Shown here: one piece after another, positions 8,943-15,320 of the stretch
Layout: the number at the start of each line of letters is the position of its first letter
Numbering within the stretch: position 1 is the stretch's first letter
Assembly: GCA_041301185.1 (NCBI GenBank)
Contig: JBFYSV010000166.1
Location: 1-27,493 of the forward strand
Length of the DNA: 27,493 bases
Reading direction: 5' to 3'
Origin: JAQBDA01 sp041301185
Lineage (GTDB): Bacteria > Chloroflexota > Anaerolineae > Anaerolineales > UBA4823
The notes under the pieces: model-generated
Told to the model about the DNA's origin: nothing
Database searches by the model: none
The model's input: the letters and a program-made list of their open reading frames with translations, nothing else
Program-made: the position numbers and the translations under genes

Positions 8943-9007
8943 AATGATTTTTTACACCCACTCGATCTCGATATGCGCCGATGATCGTTGAGGCTTGCCA
9001 GGATTTG

Positions 9008-9880
9008 CTATGACTGAGCCTTGACCCGCAAGAATGCTGCCGCTCCATAGCCGACCACCTGGCTGTAATCACCGGTGACGTCCCCCGAGGTGGCATAGTG
9101 CAGTGTCCTGGCAATATTTGCCCCCAATTCTTTCGCTGCCCACATCACTGCTGCCAGCGCACCGCGACCGCAGGCAAAACCTTTGCCTTCTTCTTCTGCC
9201 TGGAGAACGCCAAGCGGATCGAACGCCTCCACCTGGTGCAACATCTCTTCATCAAAACCGCGGGCAATATCCTGGCGATAGAAATGGGAAAGATCAGTGC
9301 TGGCAACCAGCAGGGAGCGGTATCCACCCAGGACTTTTGCCAGCGCCCGTCCCAGGCCTCGGGCAGTGCCAGGGGTGGCATCGCGCACCATAACGGGTAA
9401 CAGGCGGAATTCATCTTTTAGGGCACGCTGCAAGAAAGGCAGCTCGATCTCCAAGGAATGCTCTGTATCGCGCTTAACAGGCGTCAAGCCCACCCCCAGC
9501 TCCACCTGCAGGTAAGCGTCCAGGGCTTGTTGAGCGTCCTGATCCAGCGGGATTGCTCCCAGTGGCGTGCTGTACCCGTCGTGAGCGCTGGTCAGCACAT
9601 GCCCGTAGGCTGGATAGTGTATAGGCGAAACGACTGCTACCAGCTCTGGGACATGCCCGCGCCGGGCTGCCTCCCGCACAGCAGCAAACGCATAACCGGC
9701 TACCGGGCCGGAGTAGCGGTGCCCGGCATGGGGGGTCATCACTGCCACCAGCTCGCCCTGAAGCTCCGGCAAGAGAGCCGCGTCGATATAAGTATCCACG
9801 CTGGAGGCCAACTGTTCCCGGTCACCCGGATACCATTGACCGGCAAGAGCCGAGGGTCGCAGATCAAGTTCATGGGCCAT
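9008..9880 (-). CDS. MEMO-family protein (AmmeMemoRadiSam system protein B)
   Basis: A 290-residue MEMO1-like protein, structurally related to extradiol dioxygenases. It opens with LRPSALAGQWYPGD and contains VMTPHAGHRYSGPVAGYAF, the central TEHSLEIELPFLQ segment and ASTDLSHF, which supply the conserved metal-site-like His residues. In many bacteria the gene sits with an AMMECR1-domain and a radical-SAM gene; neither is next to it here. The start is supported by GGAGGTG 5 bases upstream. A 12-bp hairpin lies in its leader (9919-9959). It is first in a minus-strand run with the CBS-domain gene and priA. The biochemical activity of the bacterial family is unsettled. Confidence 0.92.
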   Translation of the reverse strand: MAHELDLRPSALAGQWYPGDREQLASSVDTYIDAALLPELQGELVAVMTPHAGHRYSGPVAGYAFAAVREAARRGHVPELVAVVSPIHYPAYGHVLTSAHDGYSTPLGAIPLDQDAQQALDAYLQVELGVGLTPVKRDTEHSLEIELPFLQRALKDEFRLLPVMVRDATPGTARGLGRALAKVLGGYRSLLVASTDLSHFYRQDIARGFDEEMLHQVEAFDPLGVLQAEEEGKGFACGRGALAAVMWAAKELGANIARTLHYATSGDVTGDYSQVVGYGAAAFLRVKAQS

Positions 9881-9918
9881 ACAGCACCTCCGCTGCTTAG
9901 ATTATTCATTAGTAGTTC

Positions 9919-9959
9919 CGCAGATCAGGAGGGTATTGGGGGTGTACCCGCCATCTGCG
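9919..9959 (-). promoter_or_regulatory. Hairpin in the leader of the MEMO-like gene
   Basis: CGCAGAT (9919-9925) pairs with ATCTGCG (9953-9959), and inside it GGGTA (9931-9935) pairs with TACCC (9945-9949), giving 12 bp with an asymmetric internal loop and a 9-base apical loop. It lies about 40 bases upstream of the MEMO-like ATG, has no U-tract, and does not match an RNA family I recognise. Confidence 0.4.
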
Positions 9960-10133
9960 TAAGTCCTATCATTTTCATTTTAGCATAATCCATCGCGAAG
10001 GGTATCCCTTGCTGATTGCCGGATAGGGTAATTGCATTTTGCTCCAACAATCGAGAGGAGTTAAGGGCGTCGTATTAGAGCTTTGCTCGCCTGAGCATCC
10101 CCAATCCTGTCTTTTTGAGATTGCGATCAATAT

Positions 10134-10161
10134 TTGGATTTCAGGCTATTAGGACTATAAT
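10134..10161 (+). promoter_or_regulatory. Promoter of the decarboxylase gene
   Basis: TTGGAT (10134-10139) and a perfect TATAAT (10156-10161) are separated by 16 bases. The predicted start near 10168 gives a leader of about 60 bases ending in GAGGAG before the ATG at 10229. The -10 is strong and the -35 only partial. Confidence 0.55.
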
Positions 10162-10228
10162 TGTTTTACTTTTCGGGCGATCACGTTCAGCCCGGAAAGG
10201 TAAACAACCTTTTCACAGAGGAGTGCCG

Positions 10229-11737
10229 ATGGATACACCTGAACCGAGGCATGTGGACGAGACCCTGGATCCGCAAGACTGGCAGGCTTTACGCCAACTC
10301 GGGCACCGCATGCTGGATGACATGTTCGACTATATTCAAACTGCACGCCAGCGACCGGTCTGGCAACCCATCCCTGCTAATGTCAAGAGTGGGTTAAAAA
10401 AACCGCTACCGTTCGAACCCCAACCATTAGAAACTATTTACCAGGATTTCCTGGAAAATATCTTGCCCTACCAACTCGGCAACACCCACCCCCGTTTCTG
10501 GGGCTGGGTAATCGGTACCGGTTCAGCAAGCGGCATGCTGGCTGAAATGCTCTCCGCAGCCATGAATCCAAACGCAGCAGGCGGAGATCAGATATCGAAC
10601 TATGTTGAGGTCCAGGTAATCGATTGGTGCAAAGAGATGCTGGGCTACCATCCGGGAGCCAGCGGGATCCTGGTAAGCGGTGCATCCATGGCAAACCTGG
10701 TTGGATTGGCTGTCGCCCGCAACACCAAGGCCAGCTTTGATATGCGGAAACACGGCTTGCAATCTGTTCCTAAGCAGATGGTCTTATATGCATCCACCGA
10801 AACCCATAGCTGCATCAAGAAAGCTGTCCAGCTCATGGGCCTGGGAGATGCGGCGCTGCGCCTGATCCCGGTCGATGCACAATATCAGATCGACCTGCCT
10901 GCTCTTCGGGCAACCCTCGCTGCCGATCAAAGCGCTGGCCTGCAACCTTTCTGCGTCGTAGGCAATGCCGGGACAGTAAATACTGGCGCCATCGACGATC
11001 TGGATTCACTGGCAGAGCTATGCCAGCGAGAAGGCCTGTGGTTCCATGTGGATGGCGCTTTTGGCAGCCTGGCAGCTCTCTCACCCAGCCTGCGCCCCCG
11101 GCTCAAGGGGATGGAGCGCGCCGATTCGCTTGCCCTTGATCTACACAAATGGATGTATATGCCCTACGACATCGCCTGCGCCCTGGTCCGGGACCCGCAA
11201 GCCCACCACCGGACCTTTGCCGAGAAACCCGACTACCTCGCCCGCGCCGAGCGAGGCATGGCAGCCGGAGAAGTATGGTTCAGCGACCTGGGTGTCCAGC
11301 TCTCGCGCAGCTTCCGCTCTCTCAAAGCATGGGTGCTGATCCAGGAGCATGGCATTCACAAATATGCTCGCCTGATCGAACAGAACGTCACCCAGGCAAG
11401 CTACCTGGCTGGGCTGGTAGAGAAAAACCCACACTTAGAAATACTTGCTCCCGCACCTTTGAATATCGTTTGTTTCCGCTACAACCCGGGTGACATGGAT
11501 AATCCCACCTTGAACGAACTGAACCGGGAGCTGCTCATTCATCTTCACGAGAGCGGGATTGCGGCTCCTTCCTACACCACTTTGAACGGGACCTATGCCA
11601 TCCGGGTGGCTATCACCAACCACCGCAGCCGCAGTGAAGACTTCGATGCTCTGGTGATAGAAGTGGTTCGTATCGGTCAGGCATTACTGGCAAAATATCA
11701 AAATCAGGCGCAGCGGACAATATCGATATCCATATGA
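10229..11737 (+). CDS. PLP-dependent group II decarboxylase (aromatic amino acid/glutamate decarboxylase family)
   Basis: A 502-residue fold-type I PLP enzyme. The Schiff-base lysine is in SLALDLHKWMYMPYD at residue 307, the cofactor-stacking histidine region is ASTETHSCIKKAVQLMG, and VVGNAGTVNTGAIDD and WFHVDGAFG match the PLP-phosphate and pyridine-N (Asp) motifs. The family decarboxylates Trp, Tyr, Phe, DOPA or Glu; HPRFWGWVIGTGS resembles the aromatic-acid branch, but the substrate is uncertain. The start at 10229 is supported by GAGGAG 5 bases upstream; the reading frame is open to 10115 without another good start. The promoter of the tryptophan T-box begins inside its 3' end, which is suggestive if tryptophan is the substrate. 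Confidence 0.88.
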   Translation: MDTPEPRHVDETLDPQDWQALRQLGHRMLDDMFDYIQTARQRPVWQPIPANVKSGLKKPLPFEPQPLETIYQDFLENILPYQLGNTHPRFWGWVIGTGSASGMLAEMLSAAMNPNAAGGDQISNYVEVQVIDWCKEMLGYHPGASGILVSGASMANLVGLAVARNTKASFDMRKHGLQSVPKQMVLYASTETHSCIKKAVQLMGLGDAALRLIPVDAQYQIDLPALRATLAADQSAGLQPFCVVGNAGTVNTGAIDDLDSLAELCQREGLWFHVDGAFGSLAALSPSLRPRLKGMERADSLALDLHKWMYMPYDIACALVRDPQAHHRTFAEKPDYLARAERGMAAGEVWFSDLGVQLSRSFRSLKAWVLIQEHGIHKYARLIEQNVTQASYLAGLVEKNPHLEILAPAPLNIVCFRYNPGDMDNPTLNELNRELLIHLHESGIAAPSYTTLNGTYAIRVAITNHRSRSEDFDALVIEVVRIGQALLAKYQNQAQRTISISI

Positions 11738-11743
11738 TATAAT
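11714..11743 (+). promoter_or_regulatory. Promoter of the T-box/selW/trpS operon
   Basis: CGGACA (11714-11719) and a perfect TATAAT (11738-11743) are 18 bases apart. The -35 lies inside the decarboxylase coding sequence and the -10 begins directly after its stop codon. Transcription would start near 11750, just before the first strand of T-box stem I. Confidence 0.6.
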
Positions 11744-11749
11744 CTCGCT

Positions 11750-12018
11750 ACAAAAGCTGGGATGAGGACGAGTATACGCCAAAGCGGCGGATCAGAGAGC
11801 GGTAGCTGGTGAAAACCCCGCCCGCGCGCTGGCGTCGAATGGATCTCAGAGCTGCAGGGTGAAAAGCGGGTCAGCCCGCCGACTAGCCTGCGCCGGAGCT
11901 GCCACCGTTATCCAGGCAAAGGGTATATCCGTGAGCGAATGCTTGCCGCCCCGGCGTACTCGTCGCGAATGACACTGGCTTGTCTGACCCCGTCGTATCA
12001 TCGGCGGGGTTATTTTTT
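11750..12018 (+). ncRNA. T-box leader with a tryptophan (UGG) specifier
   Basis: T-box leaders bind a specific uncharged tRNA and switch on the downstream gene. Stem I is recognisable. Its base pairs AGCT (11755-11758) with AGCT (11850-11853) and GAG with CTC, with a kink-turn-like GA step. The specifier loop has AGTA on the 5' side and GAA-TGG-A (11837-11843) on the 3' side, placing UGG at 11840-11842. ACGCCA (11776-11781) pairs with TGGCGT (11830-11835). The distal AGAGAGCGG and TGGTG motifs follow the family. GTTATC, then AAGGG plus a 7-base bulge and a GTGAGC/GCTTGC hairpin (to 11946), matches the antiterminator layout, but the bulge reads TATATCC rather than TGGNACC. A terminator ends the leader. 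The downstream trpS agrees with the UGG specifier. Confidence 0.85.
11987..12018 (+). terminator. Rho-independent terminator of the T-box leader
   Basis: ACCCCGTCG (11987-11995) pairs over 9 bp, with one T-G wobble, with CGGCGGGGT (12002-12010) around a TATCAT loop, followed by TATTTTTT. It stops transcription before the selW-like gene, as expected for a transcriptional T-box. It does not overlap the antiterminator-like hairpin that ends near 11952, so how the two exclude each other is not evident. Confidence 0.85.
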
Positions 12019-12032
12019 ATCTGGAGGATACT

Positions 12033-12284
12033 ATGCAAATGAATCTTGAGGTCGTCTACTGCGCTGTTTGACATTATACCGACCGTGCCATTGGTCTAAT
12101 GGCGGAGCTGCTCAAAGAGTTTGAACCCGAGATCCAGGCGATCACCCTGGTGCCCTCCATTGGAGGCCGCTTTGAAGTGAGCATCAACGGACGATTGATC
12201 TATTCCAAGCTGGAGACCCAGCGCCACGCCGAGCCTGGCGAGGTTGCCGGCTTGGTACGTAATACACTGAAGGAGAGCTTATGA
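12033..12284 (+). CDS. SelW/Rdx-family selenoprotein with in-frame UGA (Sec13)
   Basis: An 83-residue thioredoxin-like protein of the Rdx (SelW/SelT/SelH) family, presumed cytosolic thiol redox protein. The N-terminus reads MQMNLEVVYCAVU, where U is a TGA at 12069-12071 at exactly the second position of the family's CxxU/CxxC motif. After the TGA the frame stays open and gives the family's C-terminal signature GGRFEVSINGRLIYSK. The ATG at 12033 has GGAGG 5 bases upstream; the ATG at 12039 is an alternative. A SECIS-like hairpin lies 15 bases after the UGA. A standard gene caller would report only a start at 12099 and lose the active site. Its TGA stop overlaps the trpS ATG (ATGA), so the two are translationally coupled behind one T-box. 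Confidence 0.88.
12087..12103 (+). promoter_or_regulatory. Bacterial SECIS-like hairpin of the selW-like gene
   Basis: GCCATT (12087-12092) pairs perfectly with AATGGC (12098-12103) around a GGTCT loop. The stem begins 15 bases after the UGA, within the spacing accepted for bacterial selenocysteine insertion elements, and the GGUCU loop resembles the SelB-contacting loop of E. coli fdhF. It lies in the coding sequence, as bacterial SECIS elements do. Confidence 0.65.
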
Positions 12285-13273
12285 CCAGTGCAAAGAGAGG
12301 CCGGGTTTTCTCCGGCGCAAGGCCCACCGGGCGCCAGCACCTGGGTAACTATCTGGGAGCGATTAAGAATTACGTGACTTTGCAGGACGAGTACGATTGT
12401 GTGTACTGCATCGTTGACCTGCACGCCCTGACCACCGTGGATACCACCGAGAACCTGCGCCAGAACACCTACGAGATGGCTCTCGACTGGCTGGCAGCCG
12501 GCATTCGACCCGTGGAGTCGATCATTTTCGTCCAATCCCACGTGCCCGAGGTCGCCGAGCTACACCTGATCCTGTCGATGGTCACCCCGCTGGGCAAGCT
12601 AACCGACCTGCCCACTTTCAAAGAGAAGGTGCGCCAGCAACCGCACAACGTCAACTACGGGCTGGTAGGCTACCCGGTCTTAATGTCGGCAGACATTTTG
12701 CTCTATAAGGCCAACCTTGTGCCAGTGGGTGTGGATCAGGAGCCGCATATTGAGTTTGCCCGCGAAGTGGTGCGGTCCTTCAACTATCGCTATAACACCA
12801 GCGTGCTCATTGAGCCACAGATGAAGGCTACCGAGTTCCCCAAGGTGCTGGGTATCGATGGGCAACAGAAGATGAGCAAGAGCCTGAACAACCATATCGA
12901 GCTGGCCAGCACGCCGCAAGAGACGACTGAGCGGGTGATGCAGATGGTCACCGACCCGCAGCGCATTCGCCGCAGCGATCCGGGAAATCCGGACGTTTGC
13001 AATGTATTCTCGCTGCACAAGATCTTTTCTTCACCGGAAGAGGTGGAGATGGTCAATGTCGAGTGCCGGCGGGCTGGTATCGGCTGTGTGGATTGCAAAA
13101 AACTCCTGGCTCGCAATCTGAACGCCCACTTAGAGCCGTTTCGCGCCCGGCGGGCTGAGATCGGACAGGACCCCGGCACCGTTCAGGATGTGCTCCAGGA
13201 TGGCAAGCGGCGCGCCCAGGCGATTGCCAGCCAGACAATCGCCGAAGTCAAAGACGCGGTGGGGCTGGCCTAG
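12281..13273 (+). CDS. trpS: Tryptophanyl-tRNA synthetase
   Basis: A class I aminoacyl-tRNA synthetase charging tRNA-Trp, 330 residues, the normal length. The HIGH-type motif is TGRQHLGNY (residues 16-24) and the KMSKS motif is QKMSKS near residue 196-200. FSGARPTG at the N-terminus and LPTFKEK with SADILLYKA in the middle are typical of bacterial TrpRS. The ATG overlaps the stop codon of the selW-like gene by ATGA. Both sit downstream of the UGG T-box, so expression should rise when uncharged tRNA-Trp accumulates. The C-terminal part contains CVDCKKLLARNLNAHLEP. dtd follows after a 61-base gap. Confidence 0.97.
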   Translation: MTSAKRGRVFSGARPTGRQHLGNYLGAIKNYVTLQDEYDCVYCIVDLHALTTVDTTENLRQNTYEMALDWLAAGIRPVESIIFVQSHVPEVAELHLILSMVTPLGKLTDLPTFKEKVRQQPHNVNYGLVGYPVLMSADILLYKANLVPVGVDQEPHIEFAREVVRSFNYRYNTSVLIEPQMKATEFPKVLGIDGQQKMSKSLNNHIELASTPQETTERVMQMVTDPQRIRRSDPGNPDVCNVFSLHKIFSSPEEVEMVNVECRRAGIGCVDCKKLLARNLNAHLEPFRARRAEIGQDPGTVQDVLQDGKRRAQAIASQTIAEVKDAVGLA

Positions 13274-13281
13274 GAATCGCA

Positions 13282-13322
13282 AACCGGCTTGGGTTGCTCG
13301 CTCGTTGCAGCCCAGTCCGGTT
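13282..13322 (+). promoter_or_regulatory. Intercistronic hairpin between trpS and dtd
   Basis: AACCGG (13282-13287) pairs with CCGGTT (13317-13322), and TGGGTTGC (13290-13297) with GCAGCCCA (13307-13314), giving 14 bp around a 9-base loop with a 2x2 internal loop. There is no U-tract, so it is not an intrinsic terminator. It may affect mRNA processing or stability, or limit dtd translation, since dtd has no visible Shine-Dalgarno sequence. Confidence 0.5.
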
Positions 13323-13334
13323 GAACCCTGACCC

Positions 13335-13772
13335 ATGAGAGTCATCATCCAACGCGTCAGCCATGCTCGGGTCTCGGTGGAGGGGCAGACAATCGCCCAG
13401 ATAGAACGGGGTGCTGTTATCCTGGTAGGGATCGGTCCGCAGGATGGCGAAGAGCAAGCGCGCTTCCTGGCTGAGAAAATTGCTACGTTGCGCATCTACG
13501 AAGATGATGCCGGGAAGATGAACCGTTCTCTGCTCGACGTGGGCGGAGCTGCCATTGTGGTCTCGCAATTCACCCTCTACGCCGATGTGCGCAAAGGGCG
13601 CCGTCCCTCGTTCACCGATGCTGCTCTACCGGAAATTGCCAGCCCCCTGGTGGATCGCTTCGCTGGTTTCTTAAGAGATCAAGGCGTTTCTACCCAGACC
13701 GGCGAGTTCGGCGCCCACATGCTGGTCGAGATCGCCAACGACGGTCCGGTGACAATCTGGATTGAGCGCTAG
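13335..13772 (+). CDS. dtd: D-aminoacyl-tRNA deacylase
   Basis: Dtd hydrolyses D-aminoacyl-tRNAs (and glycyl-tRNA-Ala) as translation proofreading. The 145 residues match the family. It begins MRVIIQRVSHARVSV, contains the active-site motif SQFTLYADVRKGRRPSF and ends with the second signature TGEFGAHMLVEIANDGPVT, the cross-subunit cis-Pro-type motif. It lies 61 bases after trpS, a sensible functional neighbour, and may be cotranscribed through an intercistronic hairpin. The ATG has no clear ribosome-binding site. Its last 4 bases overlap the convergent PyrD-like gene. Confidence 0.97.
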   Translation: MRVIIQRVSHARVSVEGQTIAQIERGAVILVGIGPQDGEEQARFLAEKIATLRIYEDDAGKMNRSLLDVGGAAIVVSQFTLYADVRKGRRPSFTDAALPEIASPLVDRFAGFLRDQGVSTQTGEFGAHMLVEIANDGPVTIWIER

Positions 13773-14521
13773 GGATTTTCATGGCAACCGCGCCATAACA
13801 CTGCATCGAGCTGAACAGCGAAAGCGCCGGCAGCCAGCATTGCCTCGACCTGGTCCGACTGGTAGATACCTCCCGCCCCGATCACCGGGATACCCGCCCG
13901 GGAAAGCGACCTCACCACCTGCAATGCCAATGGGAAGATCGACGGACCGTACAGGCGGCCTGAGACCAGGCCAGCCCCTGAATCAGCCAAAGCGCCACGC
14001 GGCGGACCCAGGCTGACGGCTGCAGCGCCAGCATCCAGCACGCTTCCCGCCAGCTGGCCGGCACGCTCCAGGGGCAGGCGTACCACCACCGGCAGTTCAC
14101 CAATAGCTGCGCGGGTGAATGCCAATGCCTCAGCCAGCTCCACCTCAGCAGCCAGGCCGACCTCCACGCCGGCTACACCTTCCCGCCCTTCCAACATCCG
14201 CACCATTTGGGCAATATCATCCACCCCCTGCGCCAACAAATGCACCCATACCGGCAGTGTCCCGCGCGCCCAATATGCCGCATAGCGGCGAATGACCGCT
14301 TTTAATCCCGGATTAGGATAGCCTGTATGCAGTAAAAATCCACCCTGGAAGTTCAGGTAGCGTTGTCCATGGGCAGGTGTACGCCTTCCAGGTGAGACCG
14401 GATTGGTGATGAAAGCCCCCCAGTTTTCAAAATTAAACCCGCTGCGCCGGTCAGGCGAAAAACCCAGGCTGCCGGCTGCATTCATCAGCGGCTTCTCGAA
14501 GGTTAGCCCGTACTTGGTCAT
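13769..14521 (-). CDS. Dihydroorotate dehydrogenase-like FMN protein (atypical)
   Basis: A 250-residue TIM-barrel protein related to PyrD. The start resembles PyrD (TKYGLTFEKPLMNAAGSLGFSP) and the end has an FMN-phosphate site (PVIGAGGIYQSDQVEAMLAAGAFAVQLDAV). Two PyrD hallmarks are missing: the lysine of the usual T-K-T-V segment is replaced in FITNPVSPGRRTP, and the NxSCPN active-site region reads VEVGLAAEVELAEAL. It is therefore unlikely to be a normal dihydroorotate dehydrogenase. The ATG at 14521 is chosen; a GTG at 14533 would add VDWE, a plausible family-like N-terminus. It follows the PIG-L gene by about 28 bases and a PyrK-like gene lies two genes upstream. Confidence 0.75.
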   Translation of the reverse strand: MTKYGLTFEKPLMNAAGSLGFSPDRRSGFNFENWGAFITNPVSPGRRTPAHGQRYLNFQGGFLLHTGYPNPGLKAVIRRYAAYWARGTLPVWVHLLAQGVDDIAQMVRMLEGREGVAGVEVGLAAEVELAEALAFTRAAIGELPVVVRLPLERAGQLAGSVLDAGAAAVSLGPPRGALADSGAGLVSGRLYGPSIFPLALQVVRSLSRAGIPVIGAGGIYQSDQVEAMLAAGAFAVQLDAVLWRGCHENP

Positions 14522-14549
14522 TTCCCAATCCACATCCCGGTTTGATCCA

Positions 14550-15320
14550 TCACCCGGCAACCGGCATCTCTTGGACAGCCCAGGGGCGTAATACATTTGC
14601 CAGGGGGTCATCCAGCCTGCCATTCACTGCCGGATATGCCCGGTGCAGGCTTTCCAGTCTCATAATCACCTCTGCCACGCTCATCTGCCGCCCGGCTTCC
14701 CGCGAGGCGCGCCGGACAAACAAGGCTTGTTGGCTGCGATGACACAAAGCAGCCTGGGTCTTCTGTTCTAGCACGTCGCCGATATCAAGCACCAGATGAG
14801 CCGGATTATCCGGGTTGGCAAGGTGAGGCTTCGGGTGCCCCTCGAACTGGGCAGATACCGTATAGAACAGCGGTGCCTGGTCGTTAAGTGACTCTACCGC
14901 CAGGCGCGCCGCCAGGTAGCTGGTGACATGTCCCGGGTGGCCATATTCGCCATTCGATCCGTGAGTGAAGACTGCCTGAATGCCGAATTGCTTGATGGTT
15001 GCTATAATCTCTCCCGCCAGGTAGGTGAGGTTATCTGTAAAGCTGTACAGTTTATTCTCCGGTCCAACCTGGGGGTCGATATAATCCAACAGGGTCAGGC
15101 TGCGCCCGCCCAGCTTTTGGACAGCGCACACCAGCTCCTGCTCCCGGTATTTGCCCAGCTCTTCAAGTGAACAGACTGCGGGTTCGCCTGTCTCTCCACC
15201 TTCACCACGGGTAGCGCACAGGTAATGTACTTGAGCACCATTTTGAGCCAGCAACGCCAGCGTGCCGCCTGCCAACATAGTTTCATCATCCGGATGTGAA
15301 AAGAATGCCAATACATTCAT
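14550..15320 (-). CDS. PIG-L family (LmbE-like) N-acetylglucosaminyl deacetylase
   Basis: A 256-residue zinc-dependent deacetylase of the PIG-L/MshB/BshB family. The metal-site motif HPDDE is at residues 9-13 (AFFSHPDDETMLAGG) and the later histidine ligands are in GEYGHPGHVTS. The family removes acetyl groups from GlcNAc conjugates, for example in mycothiol and bacillithiol synthesis; no other thiol-synthesis gene is visible here, so the substrate is unknown. The ATG overlaps the stop of the PyrK-like gene by 4 bases (ATGA), so the two are translationally coupled. The C-terminal 25 residues extend past the typical core. Confidence 0.9.
   Translation of the reverse strand: MNVLAFFSHPDDETMLAGGTLALLAQNGAQVHYLCATRGEGGETGEPAVCSLEELGKYREQELVCAVQKLGGRSLTLLDYIDPQVGPENKLYSFTDNLTYLAGEIIATIKQFGIQAVFTHGSNGEYGHPGHVTSYLAARLAVESLNDQAPLFYTVSAQFEGHPKPHLANPDNPAHLVLDIGDVLEQKTQAALCHRSQQALFVRRASREAGRQMSVAEVIMRLESLHRAYPAVNGRLDDPLANVLRPWAVQEMPVAG

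Larger units (their letters stand above)
9881..10228. other. Divergent intergenic region without a gene
   Basis: This 348-bp region separates the minus-strand MEMO-like gene from the plus-strand decarboxylase. I see no credible ORF, tRNA or other RNA gene. It contains a hairpin in the MEMO leader (9919-9959), a short inverted repeat AAGGG-TAT-CCCTT (9998-10010) and the decarboxylase promoter (10134-10161). On the minus strand TGCTAAAAT near 9980 resembles an extended -10 for the MEMO-like gene, without an obvious -35. Confidence 0.6.

Noticed and set aside
9458..9988. A 176-residue plus-strand ORF
   Set aside because: It is antisense to the well-supported MEMO-like gene and runs into the intergenic region; no family resemblance.
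9881..10228. tRNA or other RNA gene in the divergent region
   Set aside because: No cloverleaf or conserved RNA core was visible; only small hairpins and promoter elements.
12069..12071. UGA in the selW-like gene as a pseudogene stop or sequencing error
   Set aside because: The stop falls exactly on the family's Sec/Cys position, has a SECIS-like hairpin downstream, and selD shows the same pattern independently.
12099..12284. A 61-residue ORF starting at 12099 as a complete small gene
   Set aside because: It lacks a ribosome-binding site and is the C-terminal part of the UGA-containing SelW/Rdx gene that starts at 12033.
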